A stretch of DNA of 64,000 nt from Labilibaculum sp. DW002 (lineage in GTDB: Bacteria > Bacteroidota > Bacteroidia > Bacteroidales > Marinifilaceae): NCBI RefSeq assembly GCF_029029525.1, contig NZ_JAKJSC010000002.1:496001-560000 (forward strand), written 5' to 3'. The first letter of the stretch is position 1, and the number at the start of each line of letters is the position of its first letter. Positions 17,021 through 26,108 of this stretch are shown here, piece by piece. The notes under the pieces are model-generated. The model did not search any database, had not been told where the DNA came from, and saw only the letters and a list, made by a program, of their open reading frames with translations. The position numbers and the translations under genes were made by a program.

Positions 17021-19021
17021 ATGAAACCAAGTTGGAAGTTAACAAGTAATCTTTTTTGTCTGCTAGTAGCACTGGTAGTTTCTTTTGGATGCAAGCAAAA
17101 TACAGAAATAGAGGTGAAATCGCCCAATGGAAAGAACATACTTACGTTTTATCCTTTAAGTGAAGCCCAAAATGGGATTACATTCTCAGTGCAAAATAAT
17201 GGACGTAAAGTTATTTTACCATCTGTTCTTGAATTAAAATCGAATGATATTGATTTTAGTAGTCTTTTTGAAATAAAAAGTGTGGAGAATTCAGTAGTTG
17301 AAAATGAATGGATAAACGATTTCGGTGAACGAAAGCTTACTCCTGACAATTACGCGCAGGTAAAAATTCAGCTTGAAAGTGCAGCGGCTAGGGTCAACCT
17401 TATTTGTCGTGCCTACAACGAAGGAGTTGCATTTGCCTACGAGATTCCTGAACAAGGTGATTTGAAATCTATTCGCCTAGATGATGAGGTAATCAATTAT
17501 CAATTTGCTGATGATCATGAAGTATGGTCGACACCAAAAAGAGAGCCTGGCGTACTTACCGCTCAGGGAGAATATCAAAAGATTCCTTTAAGTAATTTAC
17601 AAGAAGGTTGCGAACGTCCTTTGGTTATAGAGATTGCTGATGATATAAAAATAGCCTTAGCTGAAGCTAAATTAGTGAATTATGCGCGTTTGAGTTACAG
17701 TTCAGGTAAAGACGGAAAGTTTAGTATTACTTCGAGCTTAGATGGAAAATTGCAAGAATTAAAGCAAGATACCATCACAGGAGCATTGGAAGGACAATGG
17801 ACTCAGCACTCGAAAGTAACTATGGAGCTTCCATTTCAATCCCCGTGGCGTGTTGTAATGATGGCGGAAGATCATGGAAAATTATTAGAGCATAATTATC
17901 TGTTACAAAACTTGAACGATTCATGTGCCATTAAAGATGTATCATGGATCACGCCGGGAAAAGTTCTTAGAGAAGGTACTTTAACTACAAAAGGAGGTTT
18001 TGCAGCTATCGACTTTGTTGCTTCTCACAATATGCAATACGTTCATTTCGATGCTGGTTGGTATGGTAATGAAATGTACGATGGTTCTGATGCAACCACA
18101 ATTACGCTTGATCCTAATCGATCGAAAGGACCATTTGATATAGAAGCTATATGTAAATATGCCAAAGCAAAAGGTGTGAAAGTAATGTTATATGTGAATC
18201 GCCGTGCATTGGAAAAGCAATTGGATGAGGTATTGCCATTATATAAAAAATGGGGTGTCGCAGGAATCAAATATGGTTTTGTTCGTGTCGGAGATCAGGA
18301 TGCTACAGCTTGGTTGCATGAGGCAATTAAAAAGACTGCAGAATATGAAATGATAATGGATGTTCACGACGAGTATCGTCCAACGGGTTTCTCACGTACT
18401 TACCCTAATTTAATGACTCAGGAAGGGATAGCTGGCGATGAAACAACAGTTACAAATGCACACACATTAATTACCATGTTTACCAGAACCTTGGCAGGAG
18501 CATCAGACAATACAGTTTGTTATTACAATAAACGAGTTGAAAAAATGGGTTCTCACGCATCTCAATTGGCAAAAACGGTTTGCATTTTTAGTCCGCTTCA
18601 GTTTTTGTATTGGTACGATAGCGCCCCAATGGCTCCAATAAAAAAGGATGCACTTTGGGGAAATACTAAACACATTGGTAACGAACCAGAATTGGAATTC
18701 TTCAACAACGTTCCAACCGTTTGGGATGAAACAAAAGTGTTGCATGCCGAAATTGGAGAATTAGGTGTGATTGCTCGAAGAAAAGGGAACGACTGGTTTG
18801 TTGGTTGTATCAATGGAGAAGCTAGTAAAAATGTGAAAGTTAATTTTTCATTTTTGGAAGAAGGTACTAACTACTCTGCGAAAATTTACACCGATGATGA
18901 AACGGTTAAAACAAGAACTCGAGTTAAAATTCAAGAGAAACAAGTGAATGCTAAAGATTCAGTGAATTTGAAAGTGAAAGCAAACAATGGTTTTGCTATG
19001 CACATTCAACTAGTGAAATAG
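17021..19021 (+). CDS. GH97 alpha-glycosidase, lipoprotein
   Basis: A 666-residue enzyme of the SusB family (N-terminal beta-super-sandwich, catalytic (beta/alpha)8 barrel, C-terminal beta-domain). The opening EVKSPNGKNILTF and the barrel motifs YVHFDAGWYG, MDVHDEYRPTGFSRTYPN and TQEGIAGDE are typical. GH97 contains inverting alpha-glucosidases and retaining alpha-galactosidases. The His-Asp here (H449, D450), where I recall SusB having His-Glu, favours the retaining alpha-galactosidase-type branch, but I cannot prove it without an alignment. The lipobox is SFGC (C24). It is the first gene after a long gap with a conserved element and probably leads a transcription unit. The tandem lyase genes follow 15 bp later. 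Confidence 0.92.
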   Translation: MKPSWKLTSNLFCLLVALVVSFGCKQNTEIEVKSPNGKNILTFYPLSEAQNGITFSVQNNGRKVILPSVLELKSNDIDFSSLFEIKSVENSVVENEWINDFGERKLTPDNYAQVKIQLESAAARVNLICRAYNEGVAFAYEIPEQGDLKSIRLDDEVINYQFADDHEVWSTPKREPGVLTAQGEYQKIPLSNLQEGCERPLVIEIADDIKIALAEAKLVNYARLSYSSGKDGKFSITSSLDGKLQELKQDTITGALEGQWTQHSKVTMELPFQSPWRVVMMAEDHGKLLEHNYLLQNLNDSCAIKDVSWITPGKVLREGTLTTKGGFAAIDFVASHNMQYVHFDAGWYGNEMYDGSDATTITLDPNRSKGPFDIEAICKYAKAKGVKVMLYVNRRALEKQLDEVLPLYKKWGVAGIKYGFVRVGDQDATAWLHEAIKKTAEYEMIMDVHDEYRPTGFSRTYPNLMTQEGIAGDETTVTNAHTLITMFTRTLAGASDNTVCYYNKRVEKMGSHASQLAKTVCIFSPLQFLYWYDSAPMAPIKKDALWGNTKHIGNEPELEFFNNVPTVWDETKVLHAEIGELGVIARRKGNDWFVGCINGEASKNVKVNFSFLEEGTNYSAKIYTDDETVKTRTRVKIQEKQVNAKDSVNLKVKANNGFAMHIQLVK

Positions 19022-19036
19022 AAATTAATCGTTATT

Positions 19037-21871
19037 ATGAAAGTAAGAGTTTTGAAGAGTTTTGTAATTTGTTTGATGCTTATATTGCCAGTTTGTGCAG
19101 TCGCACAAGAAAAGAAGAATAGTAATGCTGATATTACTAAAATCTATACGCATCCAAGAATTTATAACAATGATAATTCCAAAGAAGCATTTCTAAAATC
19201 GCTGGATCATACAGAATGGAAGAAGGATTTTGTTGAGCAAAAAAAGCAACATGTTGCCAAATACATTCAATTGTGCGAAAAGGATCCAGAATGGTTGGTT
19301 TCTCGCTTGCAGATGAACTGGAAAACGAAACACTCAAATGTATATTTAATGGGTGGTAACTTTTCTCATTCTGATGGAGAAGCTCCTGTTCCAACAGTTC
19401 GTTATTCTGGAACTCGCGATTGGGCTACAGATTACAAAAGACAAAAACTTGAGGACCTTGAACCTTATTTTGATGATGAGCGTGGCTACTTTTTGGAAAA
19501 CAAGAATACCGGAAAAAAAGAGTGGGTTCATCCTTCAAAAATGGGCCATGCTATCGAAGGCATCAACAGGAATATTTTATCTATTGTAGAGGATGCAGCA
19601 TTTTTATATTGGCTTACCGGTGATGAAAAATATGCAAAATTAGCGGAACCTGTTTTTCTTACTTATATGGATGGAATGCATTATCGCAATCCTCCTGTGG
19701 TCTTAGATAAATCAAATCAGCGATTTGTTTCTGGTTTAGCCACCTTCGAGGTGATTCATGAAAAGGCGGTGATGCACTTGTCGCTATCTTACGATTATTT
19801 GTACAAGTATTTCGTTCAAAAAAAGATTGATTTGAGTAATTCCACTTCCGTTTTTCAAAAATGGGGTGATCAAATCATAAAATATGGTATTCCGGATAAC
19901 AATTGGAACCTATTTCAGGCACGATTCTTAACTTATATTGCTTTGGTTCTGGAAGATGATGAGAGTTATGAGAATGGAAAAGGGCAGCAATATTATTTAA
20001 AACACACCTTTGATGTGTCTACACCACGTCAAATTGCGATAAAAGATGCGCTAAAGGTTTACGATCAAAAAACGGGTATTTGGCCTGAATCACCATCCTA
20101 TTCGATGCATGTAAATACTACTTTGCTCGAAATAATGGCACTCTTGGATAATGTTACGAACGCCAACGAATTGTCCAATTTTCCTATTATTGAAAAAGCT
20201 GCTCTGGCCTGTTTTCAATATTTATTTCCGAGTGGTAATAATGTGGGTTTTGGTGATTCTGGTCATGGTACAATTCCTTTTGAGAATTTTGAACTGCTGA
20301 TTGCAAATTATAAAAAATACAAGAACAAGAAGAAAGAACAACTTATTACTTCACTGTTACAATCTAACATTGAAGATGGGTTATATCAACGAAAGGCAAA
20401 TAGCTTGTTCCAACTTAACTTTTATGTTGATGACTTAAGTGCCGTTACTGATGAGGTAGAAACATCTGCTTTGATGACGCCTACTTTTTATGCCTCCAAT
20501 GTAAGCATGTTTGTACAGCGTATGGGAAAAGGGGATAAGGCCATTATGGTTTCTACCGTTGGTTCGTATGGTAATCACGCCCATACCAATGGTATTTCAA
20601 TGGAATTGTTTGCCAATAATTACGTGCACGCACCCGACATGGGCAGAGGCAGAAGTTATTGGAGCCCTGATTTTAAGGAATACTATGCAAAAATGCCAGC
20701 GCATAACACGGTTGTAGTAGATGGTAAATCAAACTATAGCAATATGCGTAGTTTCAATCCCTATAGCATGGATCATCACTATCCAAAATCGGGTGAGATA
20801 AATCCTGGGTTTAAAGAAGTGTCATTCTGTAAAGTTTCATTTGTAGAACCAGAAACAAATGCAGATCAGCAACGATTAACGGCTATAATTAATACGCCAT
20901 CAGGTAAAGGATATGTGTTGGATTTGTTTAGATCAAAGACCAAGGAAGATACGCAGAAGCATGAGTATTTTTATCACAACCTGGGCCATTCGTTTCAGCT
21001 TTACAATCATGCAGATCAGCAATTGAAACTGAGAAAAACCAATGAGCTAACGTCAAAGGATGGCCAATTAAAAGCATACGATTATTTGACAGATAAGAAA
21101 GAGATAACACTCGATGGCGACTTAAAAGCCATGTTTAAAATTGAAGAAGACGGTAAACCTGATAATTTGATGAAAGTTTGGATTAAAGGGAATGAAAACC
21201 AGTCTATCTTTTCGGTTAAGAGTCCAAAGAGTAATGCCATATCAAAAGGGACTGGCACTGCACCTAAATCGTTGATTGGTGAAAAAATGCCAACCTTAAT
21301 TTTGAGAAGAAATGAACAGGCTTGGACAAATCCATTTGTATTATTATTTAACCCATACTTTGAAAACGGAGATAACCCGATAAATGATGTGGATTTTAGT
21401 GAAATGCAAAAGAATTCTGCTTGTCAGAAAATAAAAGTTAGTCATTCCAATGGAATTACAAATGACCAGATAGTCGTATCAAAATCGGAGAATGATGTTG
21501 TCTCTAGTGAAGATTTCTACCAGAAAGGATTGTTCTCGATTGTAAGGGTGAACGAGGAAAAGGATATTCCTGATTTCTTATTTGCTTCAGGTATTTATCA
21601 ACTAAAATACAATGAATGGGAAATTTTGGCGGTCAATACAGTTGCTACGATTTCAATCGAAAACACGACTGAAGGACTTATGGTGCAAAACGATAATCCG
21701 GTGGTCTTGAAAATTCCTATAACTCCTGATTTTAAACCAGTAATAATTCGCTTGTACGACGAGTCCGGAAAGTATATTGAGCGAAATGGAAATGTGAACA
21801 GGCACAATACAAACCAGATCGAGTTCCGTTTAGCAAAACCTTATAATAAAGCTTTAATCATCTCAGAATAA
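19037..21871 (+). CDS. Heparinase II/III-fold polysaccharide lyase C (tandem copy 1)
   Basis: A 944-residue secreted protein (signal ends near AVAQ) with the toroid-plus-sandwich layout. Key motifs are DNNWNLFQ (N289), WPESPSYSMH (Y355) and GSYGNHAHTNG (H514, H516), the Asn/Tyr/His set used by this fold for beta-elimination. Near the N-terminus it carries a block shared with lyase D: DPEWLVSRLQMNWKTK and then FSHSDGEAPVPTVRYSGTRD. C and D are adjacent (11-bp gap) and alike over their length, a clear tandem duplication. They differ from lyases A and B, whose His site reads GTHGGxHGHFDR, so at least two lyase types act in this locus. The PL family is not assigned. Large heparinase-fold ulvan/chondroitin-type lyases are one possible comparison. 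Confidence 0.85.
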   Translation: MKVRVLKSFVICLMLILPVCAVAQEKKNSNADITKIYTHPRIYNNDNSKEAFLKSLDHTEWKKDFVEQKKQHVAKYIQLCEKDPEWLVSRLQMNWKTKHSNVYLMGGNFSHSDGEAPVPTVRYSGTRDWATDYKRQKLEDLEPYFDDERGYFLENKNTGKKEWVHPSKMGHAIEGINRNILSIVEDAAFLYWLTGDEKYAKLAEPVFLTYMDGMHYRNPPVVLDKSNQRFVSGLATFEVIHEKAVMHLSLSYDYLYKYFVQKKIDLSNSTSVFQKWGDQIIKYGIPDNNWNLFQARFLTYIALVLEDDESYENGKGQQYYLKHTFDVSTPRQIAIKDALKVYDQKTGIWPESPSYSMHVNTTLLEIMALLDNVTNANELSNFPIIEKAALACFQYLFPSGNNVGFGDSGHGTIPFENFELLIANYKKYKNKKKEQLITSLLQSNIEDGLYQRKANSLFQLNFYVDDLSAVTDEVETSALMTPTFYASNVSMFVQRMGKGDKAIMVSTVGSYGNHAHTNGISMELFANNYVHAPDMGRGRSYWSPDFKEYYAKMPAHNTVVVDGKSNYSNMRSFNPYSMDHHYPKSGEINPGFKEVSFCKVSFVEPETNADQQRLTAIINTPSGKGYVLDLFRSKTKEDTQKHEYFYHNLGHSFQLYNHADQQLKLRKTNELTSKDGQLKAYDYLTDKKEITLDGDLKAMFKIEEDGKPDNLMKVWIKGNENQSIFSVKSPKSNAISKGTGTAPKSLIGEKMPTLILRRNEQAWTNPFVLLFNPYFENGDNPINDVDFSEMQKNSACQKIKVSHSNGITNDQIVVSKSENDVVSSEDFYQKGLFSIVRVNEEKDIPDFLFASGIYQLKYNEWEILAVNTVATISIENTTEGLMVQNDNPVVLKIPITPDFKPVIIRLYDESGKYIERNGNVNRHNTNQIEFRLAKPYNKALIISE

Positions 21872-21882
21872 AAGATTTTACA

Positions 21883-24642
21883 ATGCATTTTACAAAAAAA
21901 ATTACCGTGTTGATAGCTATTGTTTCTTTAGCTATCACAGCAAATTCTCAGGTAAATGAAAAGATTCCTCTTCCTGAAAATCTGCATCAAACTTATCCGC
22001 GTTTATACATTACTCAAGATGAAAAGCCAGGATTAGAAACTACTATTCAGGAAGAAAAGTGGGCACAGGATGTACTCGAAGGGATACATAATCGCATTGA
22101 TACATATGTGGAACGTCATGTGAATGATCCGGAATGGATGGTGTCTCGTTTGCAAATGCATTGGAAGACAAAAGCCAAAAATGAGTATATAAATGGCATT
22201 TACTTTTCGCATTCTGATGGAGAAGCACCTGTACCAACCGTTCGTTTTACCGGTTCGCGCGATTATACTACAAATTACGCCACTCCAAAATTAGAAGAGA
22301 TTCTTCCTTTTATGGATGATGAGCGTGGTATTTATCTTCCAAATAAAACCAAAGAAGGAAATCCTTTTGAGTGGGTAGAAGCATCTAAAACTGGAGGGGT
22401 AATTCATAAAATTAACGAAAAAATTATTGGTTTATCACGCGATGCAGCCTTTATGTATTGGCTGGAAAATGATGAGCGTTACGCAAAATTTGCTTTCGAT
22501 GTGTTCGATACATATATGGCTGGTATGTTTTATCGCAGAGAGCCAATTGATTTAATGAATGGTCATATTCAAACCTTGGTAGGTTTTACTTGTTTTCAGG
22601 TAATACATGAAAAAGCTTTGAAAGAGATTGCTGAGCTATATGATTTTTTACATCCATATATTGAAGCTAAATATCCCGATAATATTACTAATTATGATGC
22701 TACTATAAAGCGTTGGACAGATCAAGTAATTAAACAAGGTGTGCCACAGAATAACTGGAACCTACATCAGGCAAATGTTATTTTAAAGGCGGCTATGGTT
22801 TTGCAAGACAATAAGAACTACGAGGATGCAAAAGGGCGTGAATATTATATCGATTACATCTTAAATGTGACTTCGGCACGTCAATGGTCAATGACTAAAT
22901 TGCTTGATTACGGTTACGATGAAAGCAATGGGGTTTGGGCAGAATGTCCGGGATACTCACAAAGTGTAACCAAAGAGCTCATGAGCTTTATTCTTGATTT
23001 CGATAATACTTTCGATCATAACATATTGCCGTATACCCCTGTGATGGATAAAGCGGTAAAAATGCTACCTCAATACCTGTTTCCAAACGGACAAATTGTT
23101 GGATTTGGCGATACTTATTATGATCCCGTATCTACCCAACCAATGAGAGATATGGTACGTATTGCGCAAAAATACAATAATGCACAAGCTGAGGAAGAAT
23201 TTACGGCGATGTACCGATTGTTTGAGCCAAATGCGAAAATGAAAGCAAAGGAATTTAGACCAAGAGCCGATGTTTCATCTTTCTTCGCCAGTAAACCTTT
23301 AGAGTTGAACCCCAATTATAAAAAGGGGAAATTGGAAGATTACATGACTCAAACCTTTTATGCGCCTAATGTTAGTTGGCACGTGCAACGCATGGGGCAA
23401 GGCACAAACGGAATGATGCTTTCTTTAAATGGGTCCTTGGGGAACCACATGCATGCCAATGGTATTAATATGGAGTTGTATGGAAAAGGCTTTGTACAAG
23501 GAGCAGATCCTGGAAAAGGTGCTGGCTACCTTCAAGCTATTTATTTAGAGTATTATTCGCAGTTTCCTGCTCATAATACAGTAATGGTTGATGGTATTTC
23601 TTCTTATACTGAAATGTTAAGTTATCATGCTTTTGATTTAATGGGCCAATATCCTAAATCGGAGCAGAAGGAAGGTTTTTATAAAGAGATTACCTATTCG
23701 GATGTTTCCTTTCTTGAGCCAGAGAGTCGCAGTGATCAGAACCGTACGGTGAGCATCGTGAAAACGGGTGAAATCACAGGCTATTATGTAGATGTATTTC
23801 GATCCAAAAAACAACGAGAAGGAGATAAATTTCATGATTATTATTACCACAACCTAGGGCAAAGTATGCAAGTTTCAGATGCAGAAGGGAATGCTCTAAA
23901 GCTTACTCCAAGTGATGAAATGGGCTTTGCAGGAGGGCATCTTTATGCCTTGGATTACATGTGGGATAAGAAATCGATTCGTACCAATAAAGATTACCAG
24001 GCACAATGGAAAATTGACATGCCAGAAGGGAAAGCTGATGTGTTTATGAACTTGTGGATGAAAGGCACGGAAGGGCGTGAGGTTTTTTCAATTAAGTCAC
24101 CTTCATGCAAATCGTTTAAACACAAAAATGGTATTCCTTATGATGTTGGTCATGAGCCATATCTAACACTGGCAGCTCGTCAACATGGCGAGGCCTGGGA
24201 ACATCCATTTATTTCGGTTTATGAGCCATTTACTTCTGAAGAAGGTAAAAGCATTAAATCAATCGAAGGATTTGACGATGAAAATGGAAACAAAGATTTT
24301 GCCGGCTTGCATATCACCCATAAAACGGGGCGAGAAGATTACATTTTCTCGACCTATGATGGTAAGATAGCTAACTATAACAAGATTTCAACCGATGCTA
24401 CCTATGCCTTGGTGGGAAATGAAAAGAACGAAGACTTCGTATTGTTTATGGGTAATGGAACTCAGTTGAAAGCGAATGGATTTACCATTACATCTGCACA
24501 AAAAGGAAATGTGGTGCTGGAACAGAAACAAGGCGAATTATATCTGCACAACGAAGTGCCTCTAAGCATTACGATTGGCAAGAAGACCAAGAAATTTGAA
24601 GCAGGGGATCTAAGGAAAATCCATTTGAAAAAACGAAAATGA
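21883..24642 (+). CDS. Heparinase II/III-fold polysaccharide lyase D (tandem copy 2)
   Basis: A 919-residue paralogue of lyase C with the same block order. DPEWMVSRLQMHWKTK and FSHSDGEAPVPTVRF lie near the N-terminus. QNNWNLHQ (N291), WAECPGYSQS (Y358) and GSLGNHMHANG (H522, H524) form the likely active site. After the toroid, the sandwich part again matches C (EYYSQFPAHNTVMVDG here, EYYAKMPAHNTVVVDG there). The active-site flanks differ (PSYSMH versus PGYSQS), so the copies may prefer different sulfation or branching patterns. The stop overlaps the GH29 start by 4 bp (ATGA), coupling lyase and fucosidase translation. A Sec signal is present. Confidence 0.85.
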   Translation: MHFTKKITVLIAIVSLAITANSQVNEKIPLPENLHQTYPRLYITQDEKPGLETTIQEEKWAQDVLEGIHNRIDTYVERHVNDPEWMVSRLQMHWKTKAKNEYINGIYFSHSDGEAPVPTVRFTGSRDYTTNYATPKLEEILPFMDDERGIYLPNKTKEGNPFEWVEASKTGGVIHKINEKIIGLSRDAAFMYWLENDERYAKFAFDVFDTYMAGMFYRREPIDLMNGHIQTLVGFTCFQVIHEKALKEIAELYDFLHPYIEAKYPDNITNYDATIKRWTDQVIKQGVPQNNWNLHQANVILKAAMVLQDNKNYEDAKGREYYIDYILNVTSARQWSMTKLLDYGYDESNGVWAECPGYSQSVTKELMSFILDFDNTFDHNILPYTPVMDKAVKMLPQYLFPNGQIVGFGDTYYDPVSTQPMRDMVRIAQKYNNAQAEEEFTAMYRLFEPNAKMKAKEFRPRADVSSFFASKPLELNPNYKKGKLEDYMTQTFYAPNVSWHVQRMGQGTNGMMLSLNGSLGNHMHANGINMELYGKGFVQGADPGKGAGYLQAIYLEYYSQFPAHNTVMVDGISSYTEMLSYHAFDLMGQYPKSEQKEGFYKEITYSDVSFLEPESRSDQNRTVSIVKTGEITGYYVDVFRSKKQREGDKFHDYYYHNLGQSMQVSDAEGNALKLTPSDEMGFAGGHLYALDYMWDKKSIRTNKDYQAQWKIDMPEGKADVFMNLWMKGTEGREVFSIKSPSCKSFKHKNGIPYDVGHEPYLTLAARQHGEAWEHPFISVYEPFTSEEGKSIKSIEGFDDENGNKDFAGLHITHKTGREDYIFSTYDGKIANYNKISTDATYALVGNEKNEDFVLFMGNGTQLKANGFTITSAQKGNVVLEQKQGELYLHNEVPLSITIGKKTKKFEAGDLRKIHLKKRK

Positions 24643-26081
24643 AAAATATAAGACATTATTGTACGGCCATATTGTTAATTTGTTTGTGTTCAGTAAAAAC
24701 GACTTTTGCGCAGGTAAATGCTGACGGAACTATTGATACTGGAGATCAATTTGCCAATGCTAAATTGGAATCGAATGAATCGCCGAAAGAAATTGCTAAA
24801 CGATTAGAATGGTGGAGTGAGGCACGTTTTGGAATGTTTATTCATTGGGGACTTTATGCTCAGGATGGATGTTTTTGGAAGGGTAAGGACGGACGTTCGG
24901 AGCATATGATGCGTAACTTGCAAATTCCAATTGCCGAATATGAGAAAATTGCAGATGAATTTAATCCGTCGGATTTTAATGCTGATCAATGGGTTAAAAT
25001 AGCTAAGGATGCCGGGATGAAGTACATGGTACTTACCTCTAAGCATCACGATGGTTTTGCCATGTTCAACAGTCCATCGAACAAGTATAATATTGTGGAG
25101 CAAACGCCTTGGAAACGTGATCCGGTTCGTGAACTTACCGAAGCATGTGAGAAACAAGGACTCCAATTCGGAGTGTACTACTCTTTAGGAAGAGATTGGC
25201 ACGATCCAGATTGTAATTCGAGAAAAGGTTGGAGGAGCAATATCTGGGATTTTCCTGAAGAAGAAAAGAAGGACTTTTCAGCCTATTTCGAACGAAAAGT
25301 AAAACCACAAATCACAGAACTAATTGCGCAATATCATCCTGCTATTATTTGGTTTGATACGCCCGAATTGATTACCAAAGTACAGAGTCAAGAATTACTG
25401 GATCTTATTCATCGTTTAGACTCTTCCTGTATCGTAAACCAGCGCGTTGGTAATAAGCTGGGCGATTATGCCGTTAGGGAACAAAAAATTCCTGCTGGAG
25501 GAGAACCACAACCTTGGGAAACTTGTATGACAATGAATGGTGCTTGGGGATATCATAAAAATGATGAAGCTTGGAAATCGGCAGATTCATTGGTGCATAG
25601 TTTAGTTGATATTACTAGTAAAGGAGGGAATTTTTTATTGAATGTAGGCCCTACAGGAAAAGGGGTAATTCCTTCTAAGTCGGTTGAGAAATTAGTCCAG
25701 GTCGGAGATTGGTTAAAGGTAAATGGTGAATCCATTTATGGTACAACATCCAGCCCATTTGGAAAATTACCTTGGGGACGTTGCACTAAAAAAGTAATGG
25801 AAAATGAAATCATACTTTATTTGTCGGTATTCGACTGGCCTAAAAATGGGAAACTTCATTTGGGGCATAAAATTAGCGTAAAACAGGCTTATTTATTGTC
25901 TGATCCTTCAAGAGATCTAATCACTAAACATGAAGGTTCTGGTATTGTTATTTCATTACCAAAGCAAGCTCCAAATTCGATTTCCAGTGTTGTGAAAATA
26001 ATTGCAGAACCATTAGGAGCTGTATTCGATTCTACTATGGGTTTAATTACTAAACCTACGAGTTACCTGCAAGTTCAATAA
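24639..26081 (+). CDS. GH29 alpha-L-fucosidase (copy 2), secreted
   Basis: 480 residues, with WWSEARFGMFIHWGLYA, SKHHDGFAMF and the nucleophile in IIWFDTPELI (D240). WETCMTMNGAWGY and SKGGNFLLNVGPTG follow, then the usual small beta-domain. The protein runs ~25 residues past the normal family end (VVKIIAEP), giving an unusual tail. The signal peptide ends near TFAQ. The gene overlaps lyase D by 4 bp and is followed after 27 bp by GH3. Its nucleophile loop is closer to copy 3 (51667) than to copy 1. A decayed copy of its 3' end lies at 28921-29026, evidence of a past duplication in this spot. Confidence 0.94.
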   Translation: MKNIRHYCTAILLICLCSVKTTFAQVNADGTIDTGDQFANAKLESNESPKEIAKRLEWWSEARFGMFIHWGLYAQDGCFWKGKDGRSEHMMRNLQIPIAEYEKIADEFNPSDFNADQWVKIAKDAGMKYMVLTSKHHDGFAMFNSPSNKYNIVEQTPWKRDPVRELTEACEKQGLQFGVYYSLGRDWHDPDCNSRKGWRSNIWDFPEEEKKDFSAYFERKVKPQITELIAQYHPAIIWFDTPELITKVQSQELLDLIHRLDSSCIVNQRVGNKLGDYAVREQKIPAGGEPQPWETCMTMNGAWGYHKNDEAWKSADSLVHSLVDITSKGGNFLLNVGPTGKGVIPSKSVEKLVQVGDWLKVNGESIYGTTSSPFGKLPWGRCTKKVMENEIILYLSVFDWPKNGKLHLGHKISVKQAYLLSDPSRDLITKHEGSGIVISLPKQAPNSISSVVKIIAEPLGAVFDSTMGLITKPTSYLQVQ

Positions 26082-26108
26082 AACTAACGATTTTAAAAGC
26101 GACTATTT

